Origin: DASXAI01 sp963728985
GTDB taxonomy: Bacteria > Actinomycetota > Acidimicrobiia > Acidimicrobiales > Ilumatobacteraceae
DNA length: 64,000 nt
Assembly: GCA_963728985.1 (NCBI GenBank)
Contig: CAVSME010000008.1
Location: forward strand, 186,001-250,000
Direction of reading: 5' to 3'
Shown in pieces: positions 17,474-26,210 of the stretch. Positions within the stretch are counted from its first letter, which is position 1. Every line of letters starts with the position of its first letter. The position numbers and the translations under genes were made by a program. Below the pieces are notes generated by a model. The model did not search any database. It was not told the origin of the DNA and saw only the letters and a list, made by a program, of their open reading frames with translations.

Positions 17474-17976
17474 ACGTGGCCGACGTCTTCCTCGAGCTGT
17501 ACGGCCGCGTCCCGCCGCTGGCCCGCGACGCTGCCGACGGTCTCGATGCGGAGCAACTGGCAGCCACACCCGCGCCGGGCACGAACAGCATCGGCTGGTT
17601 GGTGTGGCACCTGGCCCGGGTGCAGGACCATCACATCGCCGAGCTGCTCGACGCGCCGCAGCTCTGGGCCGGCGGCGACTGGGCCAGCCGCTGCGGACTG
17701 GCGCCCGATCCGCGCAACACCGGCTACGGCCACTCCCCCGCCGACGTCGCCGCCGTCCGGCCGGTGGACGCGGCGGCCGTGCTCGACTACCTCGACGCCG
17801 TCGACGAGCGCACGCGGTCGTTTCTGGCCGGTGTCATGCCAGACGACCTCGACCGCATCGTGGACCGCCGTTGGGATCCGCCCGTCACACTCGGCGTGCG
17901 CCTCGTGAGCGTGGCCGACGACTGCCTGCAGCACGCCGGCCAGGCCGCCTACGTGCGCGGCCTGCTCGGGTCCTGA
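17470..17976 (+). CDS. DinB/DUF664-type mycothiol transferase-like protein, 168 aa
   Basis: Contains the DinB bundle with the first His region NSIGWLVWHLARVQDHH and the last helix DDCLQHAGQAAYVRGLLG, which supply the usual metal-binding histidines. DUF664 proteins of actinobacteria are thought to be thiol-dependent S-transferases or isomerases using mycothiol. Length is normal. The start ATG overlaps the dioxygenase stop, so it is expressed with it and may process or detoxify its product, although that is inference. Its 3' end converges on the XRE regulator with 10 bp between stops. Confidence 0.8.
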   Translation: MNVADVFLELYGRVPPLARDAADGLDAEQLAATPAPGTNSIGWLVWHLARVQDHHIAELLDAPQLWAGGDWASRCGLAPDPRNTGYGHSPADVAAVRPVDAAAVLDYLDAVDERTRSFLAGVMPDDLDRIVDRRWDPPVTLGVRLVSVADDCLQHAGQAAYVRGLLGS

Positions 17977-17986
17977 GCGCACGCCC

Positions 17987-18781
17987 TCAGCGGGCGGCGA
18001 AGATGGCTTGCGTGAGCGGGTCGGCAGCCAGGAACAGCTCGACGGTCATCTCCGTGAGCGTGAGGTCGACGGGCGTGCCGAACGTGGCCATCACCGTGTA
18101 CATCGACAGCTCGACGCCACTGTGCTCGAGCACCCATGGCATGACCGGGTCGTCGGCGTGCGCCGTCCAGCGTGACCACGTCTCCCGGGGAGCGATGTTC
18201 GGCCACTCGGCGATCTCGGCGGCCAGCGCCTCCGCCTCGGCCGAGCGGGTGCGGCGCACGATGAGATCGAGCTGGCGCAGGAGGTAGGCCGACCACTGCT
18301 CGAAGTTCCGGGTGCGACGGGCGAAGCCGTCGGGGTGCAGGGAGATGCGGAAGATGTTGGTGGGGTCGCCGCGCGCCTCGCGGGAGATGCCGTCGCCGAG
18401 CCAGGCCGACGCGTCGTTCCAGAGCTGCACCGTCCAGCACCGGTCGATGGCCACGGCGGGGAACGGCTCGTGCGCATCGAGGAACGCCTGCAGCGAGCGC
18501 CGCACGGTCGCCATGGACGCGTCGTCGAGCGGCGTCTCGGCATGACGCGGCGCGTGACCGGCGGCGATGAGCCAGTCGTTCTGCTCGCGCGCCGTCACGC
18601 CGAGCCGGTTGGCGATCACGATCAGCAGCTCGGGGCTCGGGCGGGACTTGCCGAGCTCCACGAAGCTCAGGTGGCGGGCCGAGACGCCGACGTCGAGCGC
18701 CAGGTCGAGCTGGCTGCGGCGGGCGCTCACCCGCCGCTCACGGATCAGCGGACCCACACCCCGGGTGCGTACGGCGGCCAT
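17987..18781 (-). CDS. XRE-family regulator with MmyB-like ligand domain, 264 aa
   Basis: An N-terminal helix-turn-helix of the Cro/XRE type is seen at about residues 10-70 (SQLDLALDVGVSARHLSFVE, then GKSRPSPELL). It is followed by an MmyB-type PAS-like domain from about residue 100 (AVAIDRCWTVQLWND, then RISLHPDGFARR), characteristic of actinobacterial regulators that often control a divergent gene. The gene is divergent from a SnoaL-like gene, and the 87 bp between them carry a perfect palindrome at 18823-18849. Autoregulation plus control of that neighbour is the natural reading. The ligand is unknown; some members of this group bind fatty acids. Confidence 0.88.
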   Translation of the reverse strand: MAAVRTRGVGPLIRERRVSARRSQLDLALDVGVSARHLSFVELGKSRPSPELLIVIANRLGVTAREQNDWLIAAGHAPRHAETPLDDASMATVRRSLQAFLDAHEPFPAVAIDRCWTVQLWNDASAWLGDGISREARGDPTNIFRISLHPDGFARRTRNFEQWSAYLLRQLDLIVRRTRSAEAEALAAEIAEWPNIAPRETWSRWTAHADDPVMPWVLEHSGVELSMYTVMATFGTPVDLTLTEMTVELFLAADPLTQAIFAAR

Positions 18782-18822
18782 CGTCGTCGAACGTACCGGC
18801 GGCAGCTGCCCGCATCGAGTAC

Positions 18823-18849
18823 CTCACAGGTACTCGATGTGATGACGTC
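18823..18849. promoter_or_regulatory. Perfect palindromic operator between XRE regulator and SnoaL-like gene
   Basis: CATCGAGTACCT at 18823-18834 and AGGTACTCGATG at 18838-18849 are exact reverse complements separated by CAC. The site ends 19 bp before the SnoaL-like start and lies 42 bp upstream of the regulator start, so a dimer bound there would block both promoters. Twelve perfect base pairs in each arm is far above chance at such a position. Confidence 0.8.
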
Positions 18850-18868
18850 GATCGTTCACCGTTGAGGC

Positions 18869-19261
18869 ATGACACAGACCACGAACGAAACCGCCATGGA
18901 CGCCTTCGTCGCCCGCTACATCGAGATGTGGAACGAGCCTGACCCCGCCAAGCGCCGGGCGATCATCGACACACAATGGGCTCCGGGCGCGGGGAACTAC
19001 ACGCTCACCATGGAGGCGGTGGGACTCGACGCCATCGAAGCCAGAGTGACTCGGGCGTACGACGCCTACGTCGGTACCGGCCTCCACCGCTTCCGACAGC
19101 ATCAGCCCTATGTCGCCCATCACGGCGCCGTGCGGGTCTGGTGGGAGATGGTCACAGTCGACGGCGGTGAGGTCGTCGGTCTCGGCCACGAGTTCCTCGT
19201 GCTCGACAACGAGGGCCGCATCGTGTCCGATCACCAGTTCCCCATTGCGATGGACGGATAA
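18869..19261 (+). CDS. SnoaL/NTF2-like protein, 130 aa
   Basis: Small alpha+beta cone protein. The opening helix pattern AMDAFVARYIEMWNEPDPAKRRAII and the later VWWEMVTVDGGEVVGLGHEF are typical of SnoaL-like proteins found divergent from MmyB-type regulators in actinobacteria. Such proteins can be isomerases, hydrolases or simple ligand-binding proteins; no catalytic set can be named here. It starts at ATG 18869, directly after the palindromic operator, and is probably the main target of the adjacent regulator. Nothing downstream is close enough to be clearly in the same operon. Confidence 0.8.
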   Translation: MTQTTNETAMDAFVARYIEMWNEPDPAKRRAIIDTQWAPGAGNYTLTMEAVGLDAIEARVTRAYDAYVGTGLHRFRQHQPYVAHHGAVRVWWEMVTVDGGEVVGLGHEFLVLDNEGRIVSDHQFPIAMDG

Positions 19262-19326
19262 CGCGCGCGGCGCGGGACGATAACGTCGCGCCCCGTGGGG
19301 GGAGATCGACCCGCGGGTCGTTGACG

Positions 19327-20319
19327 ATGAGCGGTCTACCGCCGCCGGGACTGCCGCCGCCGCAGCCGACGTCCCCAGTGGAGTTGCCGCCTGCGGCCGA
19401 ACCGTCCCGCACGGCCAGGGTCCGGGCACGAGTCGACGCGGCCAAAGCCAAAGGGGCGGAGTACCTCGCCCAGCTCGAGGCGGCCCGGCCCCGCCATCGC
19501 ACCGTCGACGTCGCCTTCGTGTCGATCGAACGAGACACGGCGGCGGCCGGTTCGGTGCTGGCCGCCGCCGCCGCGTTCCGGATCTTCCTGTTCATGGTGC
19601 CGTACGTCTTCGTGCTCGTTTACGGCTTCGGGCTGGCGTCGTCAGCCTCGGGCACCGATGCGCAGGACTTGGCGCAGCGAGCCGGCATCGCTGGTCTGCT
19701 GGCGGCTTCGATCCAGGTGGCCGACGATCAGCCTCTGTTCACTCGAATCGTGGTGTTCCTCACGGCGCTCTACGCGCTGTTCAGCACGTCGAAATCGCTC
19801 CTCAAGGTTCTGGCCGCTGTTCATGCGTTGGCCTGGCAGTTGCCTCTGAGGCGGGTGCGGAAGATCACCAAGCCGGCGCTTCTCTTCATCGTGATCGTGA
19901 CCGCCGCGCTGCTTCTCGTCCGTGGGATCCTCTGGCTCCGCGACCAGTCGTTCATCGCTGGATTCACCGCGGAGGTGTTGTTCATCGCCATCCCGACGTG
20001 GTTCTGGCTCGAGGTCTCGCGACGCTTCTTCGTCCACGCCGAGGGGGCGGGCTGGCGCGATTTCCTCCCTGGCGCTGTCCTGTTCGGCGTCGGTGTGCAG
20101 GTCCTGCACTTTGTGACGGTGTACTGGATCACCCATCTGCTCGAATCCAAGTCCGAGACCTATGGCGCGATCGGCGCCGCGCTCGCCATCCTGTTCTGGG
20201 CCTATCTCCTGGGGCGGATGCTCGCGGCGTCTGCAGTCCTGAACGCAGCGGCATGGCAGCAACGCCATCCGGCCCCGCTCCCGTCGCTCCCGCCACCCCC
20301 GCCACCGGGGCCACGGTGA
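19327..20319 (+). CDS. YihY/BrkB-family membrane protein, 330 aa
   Basis: Integral membrane protein of the family once annotated as ribonuclease BN and now of uncertain function. A Pro-rich cytoplasmic N-terminus (about 25 residues) is followed by an Ala/Arg-rich helix and then about six membrane segments, including RIFLFMVPYVFVLVYGF, LLFIVIVTAALLLVRGIL, and AIGAALAILFWAYLLGRM. A second Pro-rich tail (LPSLPPPPPP) ends it. The start is ATG 19327; a TTG two codons earlier is possible. It is 10 bp upstream of the UbiB-like gene, so they are probably co-transcribed. Confidence 0.82.
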   Translation: MSGLPPPGLPPPQPTSPVELPPAAEPSRTARVRARVDAAKAKGAEYLAQLEAARPRHRTVDVAFVSIERDTAAAGSVLAAAAAFRIFLFMVPYVFVLVYGFGLASSASGTDAQDLAQRAGIAGLLAASIQVADDQPLFTRIVVFLTALYALFSTSKSLLKVLAAVHALAWQLPLRRVRKITKPALLFIVIVTAALLLVRGILWLRDQSFIAGFTAEVLFIAIPTWFWLEVSRRFFVHAEGAGWRDFLPGAVLFGVGVQVLHFVTVYWITHLLESKSETYGAIGAALAILFWAYLLGRMLAASAVLNAAAWQQRHPAPLPSLPPPPPPGPR

Positions 20320-20329
20320 GCTCGACAGC

Positions 20330-22282
20330 ATGTTGATCGTCGCCGCTACCGCTCCCGCGATCATTGCCTGGACCGTGCTCGGACCGCCGGCGGCTTTTGT
20401 CGTGACCGTCGGCGCCGGTCGGCTGCTCGGGGCCCGCCGCAGCTGGTTCGCCTTGTCGCTCGCCGGGCTGGTCGGTTGGACGCTCGGCGTGCTGTCCGCC
20501 GGCGTCATCACCGGTTGGCAATGGGACGCGCTCGAGATGGTCCTGTTGGCCCTACTCCTCGGCACCCTCTTCACGATGATCGCCGCGCTCGGCATCGACC
20601 TCCTGGCGCCGATGGGATCGCTGGCGAGGGGCGAGCAGGCGGGCCTGCTCAACCTGCGCAACCCGCTGAAGGGCTTTCAGGAGGCGGTCCGTCCGATCCG
20701 CCGCTACCGCGAGGTCCTGCATCTCGCGTGGGTCAACGGCGTGACGACCTACCGACCGGACCCGGCGACCCTGCCGGTCGGCGTGCGTCAGACACTCGAG
20801 CAGGCCGGCGGGATGTTGGTGAAGCTCGGCCAAGTTGCCTCCACGCGTGCCGACGTGCTGCCGGTGGCGTGGTGCGACGAGTTGGCGCTCCTTCGCAGCC
20901 AAGCGGAGCCGGCGTCGGCCGATGTCATTCGCCCCGTGCTGGAGGGAGAGCTCGGCGCGTCGGTCGAGGACGCCTTCGCCCGCTTCGACTGGGAGCCGAT
21001 CGCCAGCGCGTCCATCGCCCAGGTGTACGGCGCCGAACTGCACGACGGCACGCCGGTCGTCGTCAAGGTGGAGCGGCCGGGTCTGGAAGCGACGATCGCG
21101 CTCGACGGTGCCGCCATCATGCAGTTGGCCGGCCTGATCGAGCGGCGCACGACGCTCGGGCTCGCGCTGCGGCCGACTCAGCTCGCCGCCGAGTTCATCG
21201 ACAACGTGCGCGAGGAGCTCGACTTCCACATCGAGGCCGCCAACGTCGAAGCCGTCGCCTTGGCGCTGGCCGGGACCGATCGAGTCCGAGTGCCCACGCT
21301 CTACCCGGCGCTGTCGACCTGGTCGGTCCTGACCGAGGAACGCGTCCAGGGTCGATCCGTCGCCGATGTCGAACGCCTCCGCGCCCTCGGCCTCGACCCC
21401 GCAGCTGTGGCCCAGCGCCTGCTCGACGCCTTCGTGACGCAGGTTTTCGACGCCGGCGTCTTCCACTCCGACCCGCATCCGGGCAACATCCTCGTCGAGG
21501 ACGACGGCACCATCGTGCTGATCGACCTCGGTGCCGTCGGCAGGCTCGGTCCGAATCAGCGGACGCTGGTGCTGCAGATGCTCGCGGGGGCCGGAGCGGG
21601 CGACGCGACCCTGCTGCGTGAGGCCATCAGCGAGGTGACGGTCCTCGCGCCGCAAACGGACGTGCGCCAGCTCGACCTCGACATCGACGACATGCTCGGG
21701 CGCCATCTGCGCCCGGGCGGCGGCATCACCACCGCGGCGTTCCAGGACCTGATCCTGCTCGTCGGGCGGCACGGCATCCAGCTCCCCCGCTGGTTCGGCA
21801 CCTTGGCGCGCACGCTGGTCACGCTGGAAGGCACGCTCCGCTCGATCGACCCGAGCTTCTCGCTGGTCGACGCCGCCCAGGCCCGCGCCGGCAACGTGTT
21901 CGTCGGCCGGGTCAGGCCGTCGTCGATCCGCGACGTTCTCGAGCAGGAGGCGATGACTCAGCTCCCTCGTCTCCAACGCCTGCCCGAGCGGGTCGACGAG
22001 TTGCTCGGTCAAGCCGTGAGCGGCCGCCTGTCCGGTCGGCTGGCCCTCTTCTCCCACGAGGGCGACGAACGCCTGGTGCGGGGGATGGTGGACCGCCTCG
22101 TGCTGGCGCTGCTGTCGGCATCGCTCGGGATCGGGTCCGTGCTGCTGCTCAACGTCGAGGCGGGGCCGACCCTCAGCGACACGGTGACCCTCAACGAGGT
22201 GCTCGGCTACCTCGGCCTGGCGTGCGCCACCGTCCTCGCCCTCAGAGTCATCGCCGGCGTGGTCAGGGACGGGCTCACGTGA
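20330..22282 (+). CDS. ABC1/UbiB (AarF/ADCK) atypical kinase with membrane anchors, 650 aa
   Basis: Members of this family are atypical protein-kinase-like ATPases supporting quinone lipid biosynthesis. The N-terminal 110 residues have about three membrane segments. The kinase-like core carries the family KxGQ motif in MLVKLGQVASTR, the Ala-rich nucleotide loop region WEPIASASIAQVY, the Lys in VVVKVERPG, the catalytic FHSDPHPGNILV and the metal-binding LIDLGAVGRLG. Two more membrane segments close the protein. The stop overlaps the stop of the convergent LPXTG gene by eight bases. Substrate and exact role are not known for actinobacterial members. Confidence 0.88.
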   Translation: MLIVAATAPAIIAWTVLGPPAAFVVTVGAGRLLGARRSWFALSLAGLVGWTLGVLSAGVITGWQWDALEMVLLALLLGTLFTMIAALGIDLLAPMGSLARGEQAGLLNLRNPLKGFQEAVRPIRRYREVLHLAWVNGVTTYRPDPATLPVGVRQTLEQAGGMLVKLGQVASTRADVLPVAWCDELALLRSQAEPASADVIRPVLEGELGASVEDAFARFDWEPIASASIAQVYGAELHDGTPVVVKVERPGLEATIALDGAAIMQLAGLIERRTTLGLALRPTQLAAEFIDNVREELDFHIEAANVEAVALALAGTDRVRVPTLYPALSTWSVLTEERVQGRSVADVERLRALGLDPAAVAQRLLDAFVTQVFDAGVFHSDPHPGNILVEDDGTIVLIDLGAVGRLGPNQRTLVLQMLAGAGAGDATLLREAISEVTVLAPQTDVRQLDLDIDDMLGRHLRPGGGITTAAFQDLILLVGRHGIQLPRWFGTLARTLVTLEGTLRSIDPSFSLVDAAQARAGNVFVGRVRPSSIRDVLEQEAMTQLPRLQRLPERVDELLGQAVSGRLSGRLALFSHEGDERLVRGMVDRLVLALLSASLGIGSVLLLNVEAGPTLSDTVTLNEVLGYLGLACATVLALRVIAGVVRDGLT

Positions 22283-25088
22283 CGGGCGAACCTCTGCGGA
22301 CCGCAACGACCAGGAGGACGCCGGCGAGAGCGGCGACGACGGCGATCCATGCTGTCGGCAGTGCACCGGAACCCGTTGGAGGGAGCTGACCGACGGGGAT
22401 CGGGTCGACGATGACGGCGGCCGAAGTACCGATGGGGACGCCGTCGCTCGTGGCCGCTACGACGCACGAGTACGTGGAGGTGTCGTCCACACCGGTCACC
22501 ACCAGCGCTGAAGTCGGGCCCTCGACACGAGCAGTGGGACCCGTCGGGCTGATGCAGGTCGCCGTGTAGGTGATCGTCGCTTCGGGCTGCTCGGCGACGC
22601 GCAGCCCCTGCAGCGCGCTGGCGGCGGCTGGTCCGGCGACGAAGCTGAGCGTGATCGCTTCGTGGGTGCGGGCGTGGGCCGTGATGGTGATGGTCAACGG
22701 GACGGCCTGGGCGGGTGGCGCGGTCGGCGGGTTGGCGATCGGCGGCACGGTGCCAGGCGGCGTCACGGGGGGTGCCGGCGACTGGCAGCCGAAGCACTGG
22801 TCGTACCCGGTGAGCTGCTGGCCGACGCCGACGGCGATGAGCGTCGCGTGCTGTGCGATCGGGTCGGGACCGCCCTCGGTGGTCCCCGCCAGGGACAGGT
22901 CGACGCCGCGCCACCATTGCGCCTGGTAGGTGCGCGCCGGATCGACGGGGTCGTGGACGGTGGGCGCCGGTTGGCCGGTGTCACAGCCCAGGAACGCGAG
23001 CGCGTACGTGCCAGAGGGGATCCCGTTCACCGTGAAGGTGCCGTCCGCGTCGACCGGCGCGAACAAGGCGTACTGGTTGGCGAGGTAGACGACGGCGCAC
23101 GCGCCCGTGATCGCAACGCCGTCGCCGTTGCGGATCGAGCCGGTGAGGGTCGAGGTGGCGCCGGCCGCGAGCGTGGCATCGACCCCGCTGACGCGTTGGC
23201 CGAGCGCGACGGGGATGGTGTTCGGCGCGGTGAGGCCGGCGTGGCTGGGCTGCTGCGTGCAGTCGACGAACTGGACCGTGAAGTCACCGGCCGCATTGAG
23301 GATCATCTGGTAGTTGCCGTTGCCGTCGGTCTGAGCGAGCGCACCGAACGCTCGTGGCGTGGCGGCCTGCACGCAGATGCCGGGGAGCGGCCGCTGCTGG
23401 TCGTCGGTGACGGTGCCGCTGATCATCGCGGCCGCGGTGAGTTGCACGTCGACGCCTGTGCGGTGCTCCCCGGCCTGGAGATCGACGATGCCGGCCGCCT
23501 CGTAGGTGTCGGCCGCTGGCCACCACACGCTGCGGTAGGGCCCGACCACGTTGCAGTCCTGCACCCGGACGCGCACCTGCGCCGCTGGTAGGCCGGTGAA
23601 GGCGTAACTGCCATCAGGGCCGGTGACGACGTGGCCGAGACCGTCCGGTCCGTTGGGGGTGGCGACGACAGCGTCGACGCACACGTTGCCGACGGGATGA
23701 CCCTGCGGGTCGGTGACCGTCCCGGTGATCGACGCCGCCGCGCCGAGCTGGGCGTCGATCCCGTCACGCTCGGGCCCGTCCGCGGCGACGAGCTCCAGCA
23801 GCGTCGCGCTGTTGTAGCTCGGCTGCTGCTGCCAGTACGTCGCCGCCCACGACGGTGGCGAGGAGTCGTCGCGGAACTGCACGCGATAGCGGCCGGGCGG
23901 CACCGGGCTGGCCCCGTAGTGACCAGTGGCGTCGGTGCGGCCGAACCCCGACGCCCCGGGACCGTCGGGATTGACGTTGACGCTGATGTCGGCCAGCGGG
24001 TTGCCCGCGGCGTCGGTGACCGTGCCACCGACGCGGATCCCGTCCGGCAGCCGGGCGTCGATGCCGGCGCGCACCTCGCCCGGCGCCAGCACCAACGATG
24101 TCGAGGCAGTGGCGTCGGTGACGCCGTTGTACCACTGGTCGATGTGCGTCGGGACCACCGAGCAGTCGTGGAACTGGACGCGGATGTCGATCCCGCCCGG
24201 CAGAGCGGTCAGCGAGTAGCTGCCATCGGCGGTAGTGCGCGTAGACGAGCCGAGGCCGGAGAACCAGTTCTGGTCCGGCGTGTTCGCGTTCACGCAGATG
24301 TCGGCCAGCGGCGCACCCGCCTCGTCGGTGACCACGCCGGTGATCGTCGCCGCCGCCGCCAAGCTGGCGTTGACGCCTCCGTGCTCGTGGCCGGCGGCCA
24401 GGCTGAGCTCCACCGGCATCGCGGTGTTGAAGGTCACCGCCGAGGACCAGAACTGCGTCGCCCAGACGTTGTTCGGGTCGCTGAACTGCACCCGGTAGCT
24501 GCCGTCGGGAAGCGGACCCATTCGGTACGTCCCGTCCTGCGCCGTCTGCGCACCCGCCGACGGGCCCGGACCACTGAAGGGGTTGGCGTTCACGTTGATC
24601 CCGGCCACCGGTGAGCCCGCACCGTCGGTCACGACACCGGAGATGGCGACGCCGTCGGCGAGGGTCACGTCGGCCAACGCCACGTCGGTGTTCGCCACGA
24701 CGGTGACCGGGTCGGCCTGGTCCTGCTGCGCGTGACCGCGGTACCAGCTCGCCACGTAGATCGGCGTGGCGGTGCAGTCGACGAACAGGATCGTGTGGTC
24801 CCCGGGCTCGATGCCGTCGACCACGTAGGTGCCGTCCACCGCGGTCGTCGTCCCGGGACCGTTGGACACGCCGACACAGATCCCCGCGAGCGGGTCGCCC
24901 GCGATGTTGACGACCCGCCCTGACACCGAGCCCGCATCGACCGGCGCCGCCGAGACCGGCGCGCTCACCGCCAGCACCAACAGCGCCGCAGCAATGACCG
25001 CCGCACCGATGCCGCCCATCCATCGGCCGGTCGGGCCACCGCGGTGGCCGGCAAGCACAGACCGGCGCGATTTGGTCAGCGCAGGCAC
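22275..25088 (-). CDS. Large LPXTG-type surface protein with tandem carboxypeptidase-regulatory-like repeats, 937 aa
   Basis: A long basic leader with hydrophobic core (GAAVIAAALLVLAVSAPVSA) at residues 25-48 is a signal peptide. About seven Ig-like modules of roughly 100-115 residues follow, each with ISGTVTDxxGxPLAxICV-like openings and DGSYxxxxLPxGxYRVQFxD-like second halves, as in carboxypeptidase-regulatory/CNA-B-like folds. A Pro-rich linker (near 750) and an Ig-like domain precede LPPTG at about 902, one membrane segment and a short Arg-containing tail, which is a sortase signal. It is thus probably anchored to the wall. No sortase gene is in the window. A 228-bp gap with no recognised gene separates it from the formate dehydrogenase operon end. 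Confidence 0.85.
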   Translation of the reverse strand: MPALTKSRRSVLAGHRGGPTGRWMGGIGAAVIAAALLVLAVSAPVSAAPVDAGSVSGRVVNIAGDPLAGICVGVSNGPGTTTAVDGTYVVDGIEPGDHTILFVDCTATPIYVASWYRGHAQQDQADPVTVVANTDVALADVTLADGVAISGVVTDGAGSPVAGINVNANPFSGPGPSAGAQTAQDGTYRMGPLPDGSYRVQFSDPNNVWATQFWSSAVTFNTAMPVELSLAAGHEHGGVNASLAAAATITGVVTDEAGAPLADICVNANTPDQNWFSGLGSSTRTTADGSYSLTALPGGIDIRVQFHDCSVVPTHIDQWYNGVTDATASTSLVLAPGEVRAGIDARLPDGIRVGGTVTDAAGNPLADISVNVNPDGPGASGFGRTDATGHYGASPVPPGRYRVQFRDDSSPPSWAATYWQQQPSYNSATLLELVAADGPERDGIDAQLGAAASITGTVTDPQGHPVGNVCVDAVVATPNGPDGLGHVVTGPDGSYAFTGLPAAQVRVRVQDCNVVGPYRSVWWPAADTYEAAGIVDLQAGEHRTGVDVQLTAAAMISGTVTDDQQRPLPGICVQAATPRAFGALAQTDGNGNYQMILNAAGDFTVQFVDCTQQPSHAGLTAPNTIPVALGQRVSGVDATLAAGATSTLTGSIRNGDGVAITGACAVVYLANQYALFAPVDADGTFTVNGIPSGTYALAFLGCDTGQPAPTVHDPVDPARTYQAQWWRGVDLSLAGTTEGGPDPIAQHATLIAVGVGQQLTGYDQCFGCQSPAPPVTPPGTVPPIANPPTAPPAQAVPLTITITAHARTHEAITLSFVAGPAAASALQGLRVAEQPEATITYTATCISPTGPTARVEGPTSALVVTGVDDTSTYSCVVAATSDGVPIGTSAAVIVDPIPVGQLPPTGSGALPTAWIAVVAALAGVLLVVAVRRGSPVT

Positions 25089-25316
25089 AAGGGACCCCCT
25101 ACTCCGTGGACGCCCAGTCGGCCGGATCAGCTCGCACCGCGCGGTTACTTCCCCACCGATGGTAGGCGCGCCGGCGACTCAGGGCGCGAAAACGACTGGC
25201 TGTGCCCGCTCGCCAGCGTGCGCCGTCGCCAACATCGACGTGAGACCTCTCGGCGCCCCGATGCCCGCACTGGCCGCTTCTCGTCGGCCGCCCGTGTTGC
25301 GGACCACCGCCCGCCG

Positions 25317-26210
25317 TCAGACCGGGCCGTCGGGTCCACGCTGGGCGAACAGCGTGTGTGCCGGGTCCTGCGCCGAAGCGAGGCCGGACTCGAACACGCA
25401 CAGCCGCTGCGCGAGAGCACCGCTCACCACGGCGACCGCGCCCGCGACGACGACCGGGCGGCGGCGCCCGGCGGCCAGCAACACCGCGCCGCCGCACGAC
25501 AGCACCTCGGCCGCCCGCCGGTAGGCGCCGGCCCGGCCACCTTGGCGGGCGGCGGCGAGCGGTCCGAGCTCTCGCTCGATGGCGCGGGCGATCACCGCCT
25601 CGGTGAGGGCCGCCCCGGCACCGAGTAGGCGCGCGGGGCCGCCGTCGGGTCCACCGGCCGTGATCGCGGCCGCGCCGCCGGCACTGGCTGCTGCACTGGC
25701 AGCGAACAAGACCGGCAACAGGCGCCGGCTCTCGTGCCAAACAGGTGTCGCTGTGTCGCTCACCAGCACGGCCGTGTAGGTGGTCAAGACCGATCCGAGC
25801 AGCGCGGCGGTGACATCGAGCGCCAGGCCGGTGCGCGAGGAGCGCGAGCGTCCGGTGCAAAGGGCGGCGCCGGCGGCCACCGGGCTGTACGCGGCGAGGA
25901 GCCAGCTGCCGACGCTCATCGGCGACGTCGGCTTCATCACCCGCAGCATGTTGGCGAACCGCGAGGGACGACCGAGGTCGGCGACGAGCAGCACCGGGCT
26001 GGGTGCCAGCCCGACCAACGCCCAGCGCCGAGCGTGCGAAGCCAGCCGGGGCTGGCCGAGGACTCGGGCGGCCGCGGCGAGCACCGAGGACGCACCGGCG
26101 AGGCCACCGGTGAAGAAGTAGGCAGCGATCTCCTTCTTCCAGGGTGCCGCCTTCACCAGCGGCTCGCCGTAGTAGCCCGGCTCGTCGCGTCCGGTGGTCC
26201 AGCCGGTCAT
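25317..26210 (-). CDS. NrfD/PsrC-type membrane subunit of formate dehydrogenase, 297 aa
   Basis: Quinone-interacting membrane subunit. It begins MTGWTTGRDEPGYYGEPLVK and continues KKEIAAYFFTGGLAGASSVL, the standard NrfD opening with the first of about eight predicted membrane segments. It follows the FeS subunit with a four-base overlap (26207-26210) and so is the last gene of the alpha, FeS, NrfD operon. Together the three would form a membrane-bound formate:quinone oxidoreductase on the cytoplasmic face. The sequence has no heme ligation pattern, unlike the FdnI cytochrome of E. coli, and fits the NrfD replacement common in actinobacteria. Confidence 0.85.
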   Translation of the reverse strand: MTGWTTGRDEPGYYGEPLVKAAPWKKEIAAYFFTGGLAGASSVLAAAARVLGQPRLASHARRWALVGLAPSPVLLVADLGRPSRFANMLRVMKPTSPMSVGSWLLAAYSPVAAGAALCTGRSRSSRTGLALDVTAALLGSVLTTYTAVLVSDTATPVWHESRRLLPVLFAASAAASAGGAAAITAGGPDGGPARLLGAGAALTEAVIARAIERELGPLAAARQGGRAGAYRRAAEVLSCGGAVLLAAGRRRPVVVAGAVAVVSGALAQRLCVFESGLASAQDPAHTLFAQRGPDGPV

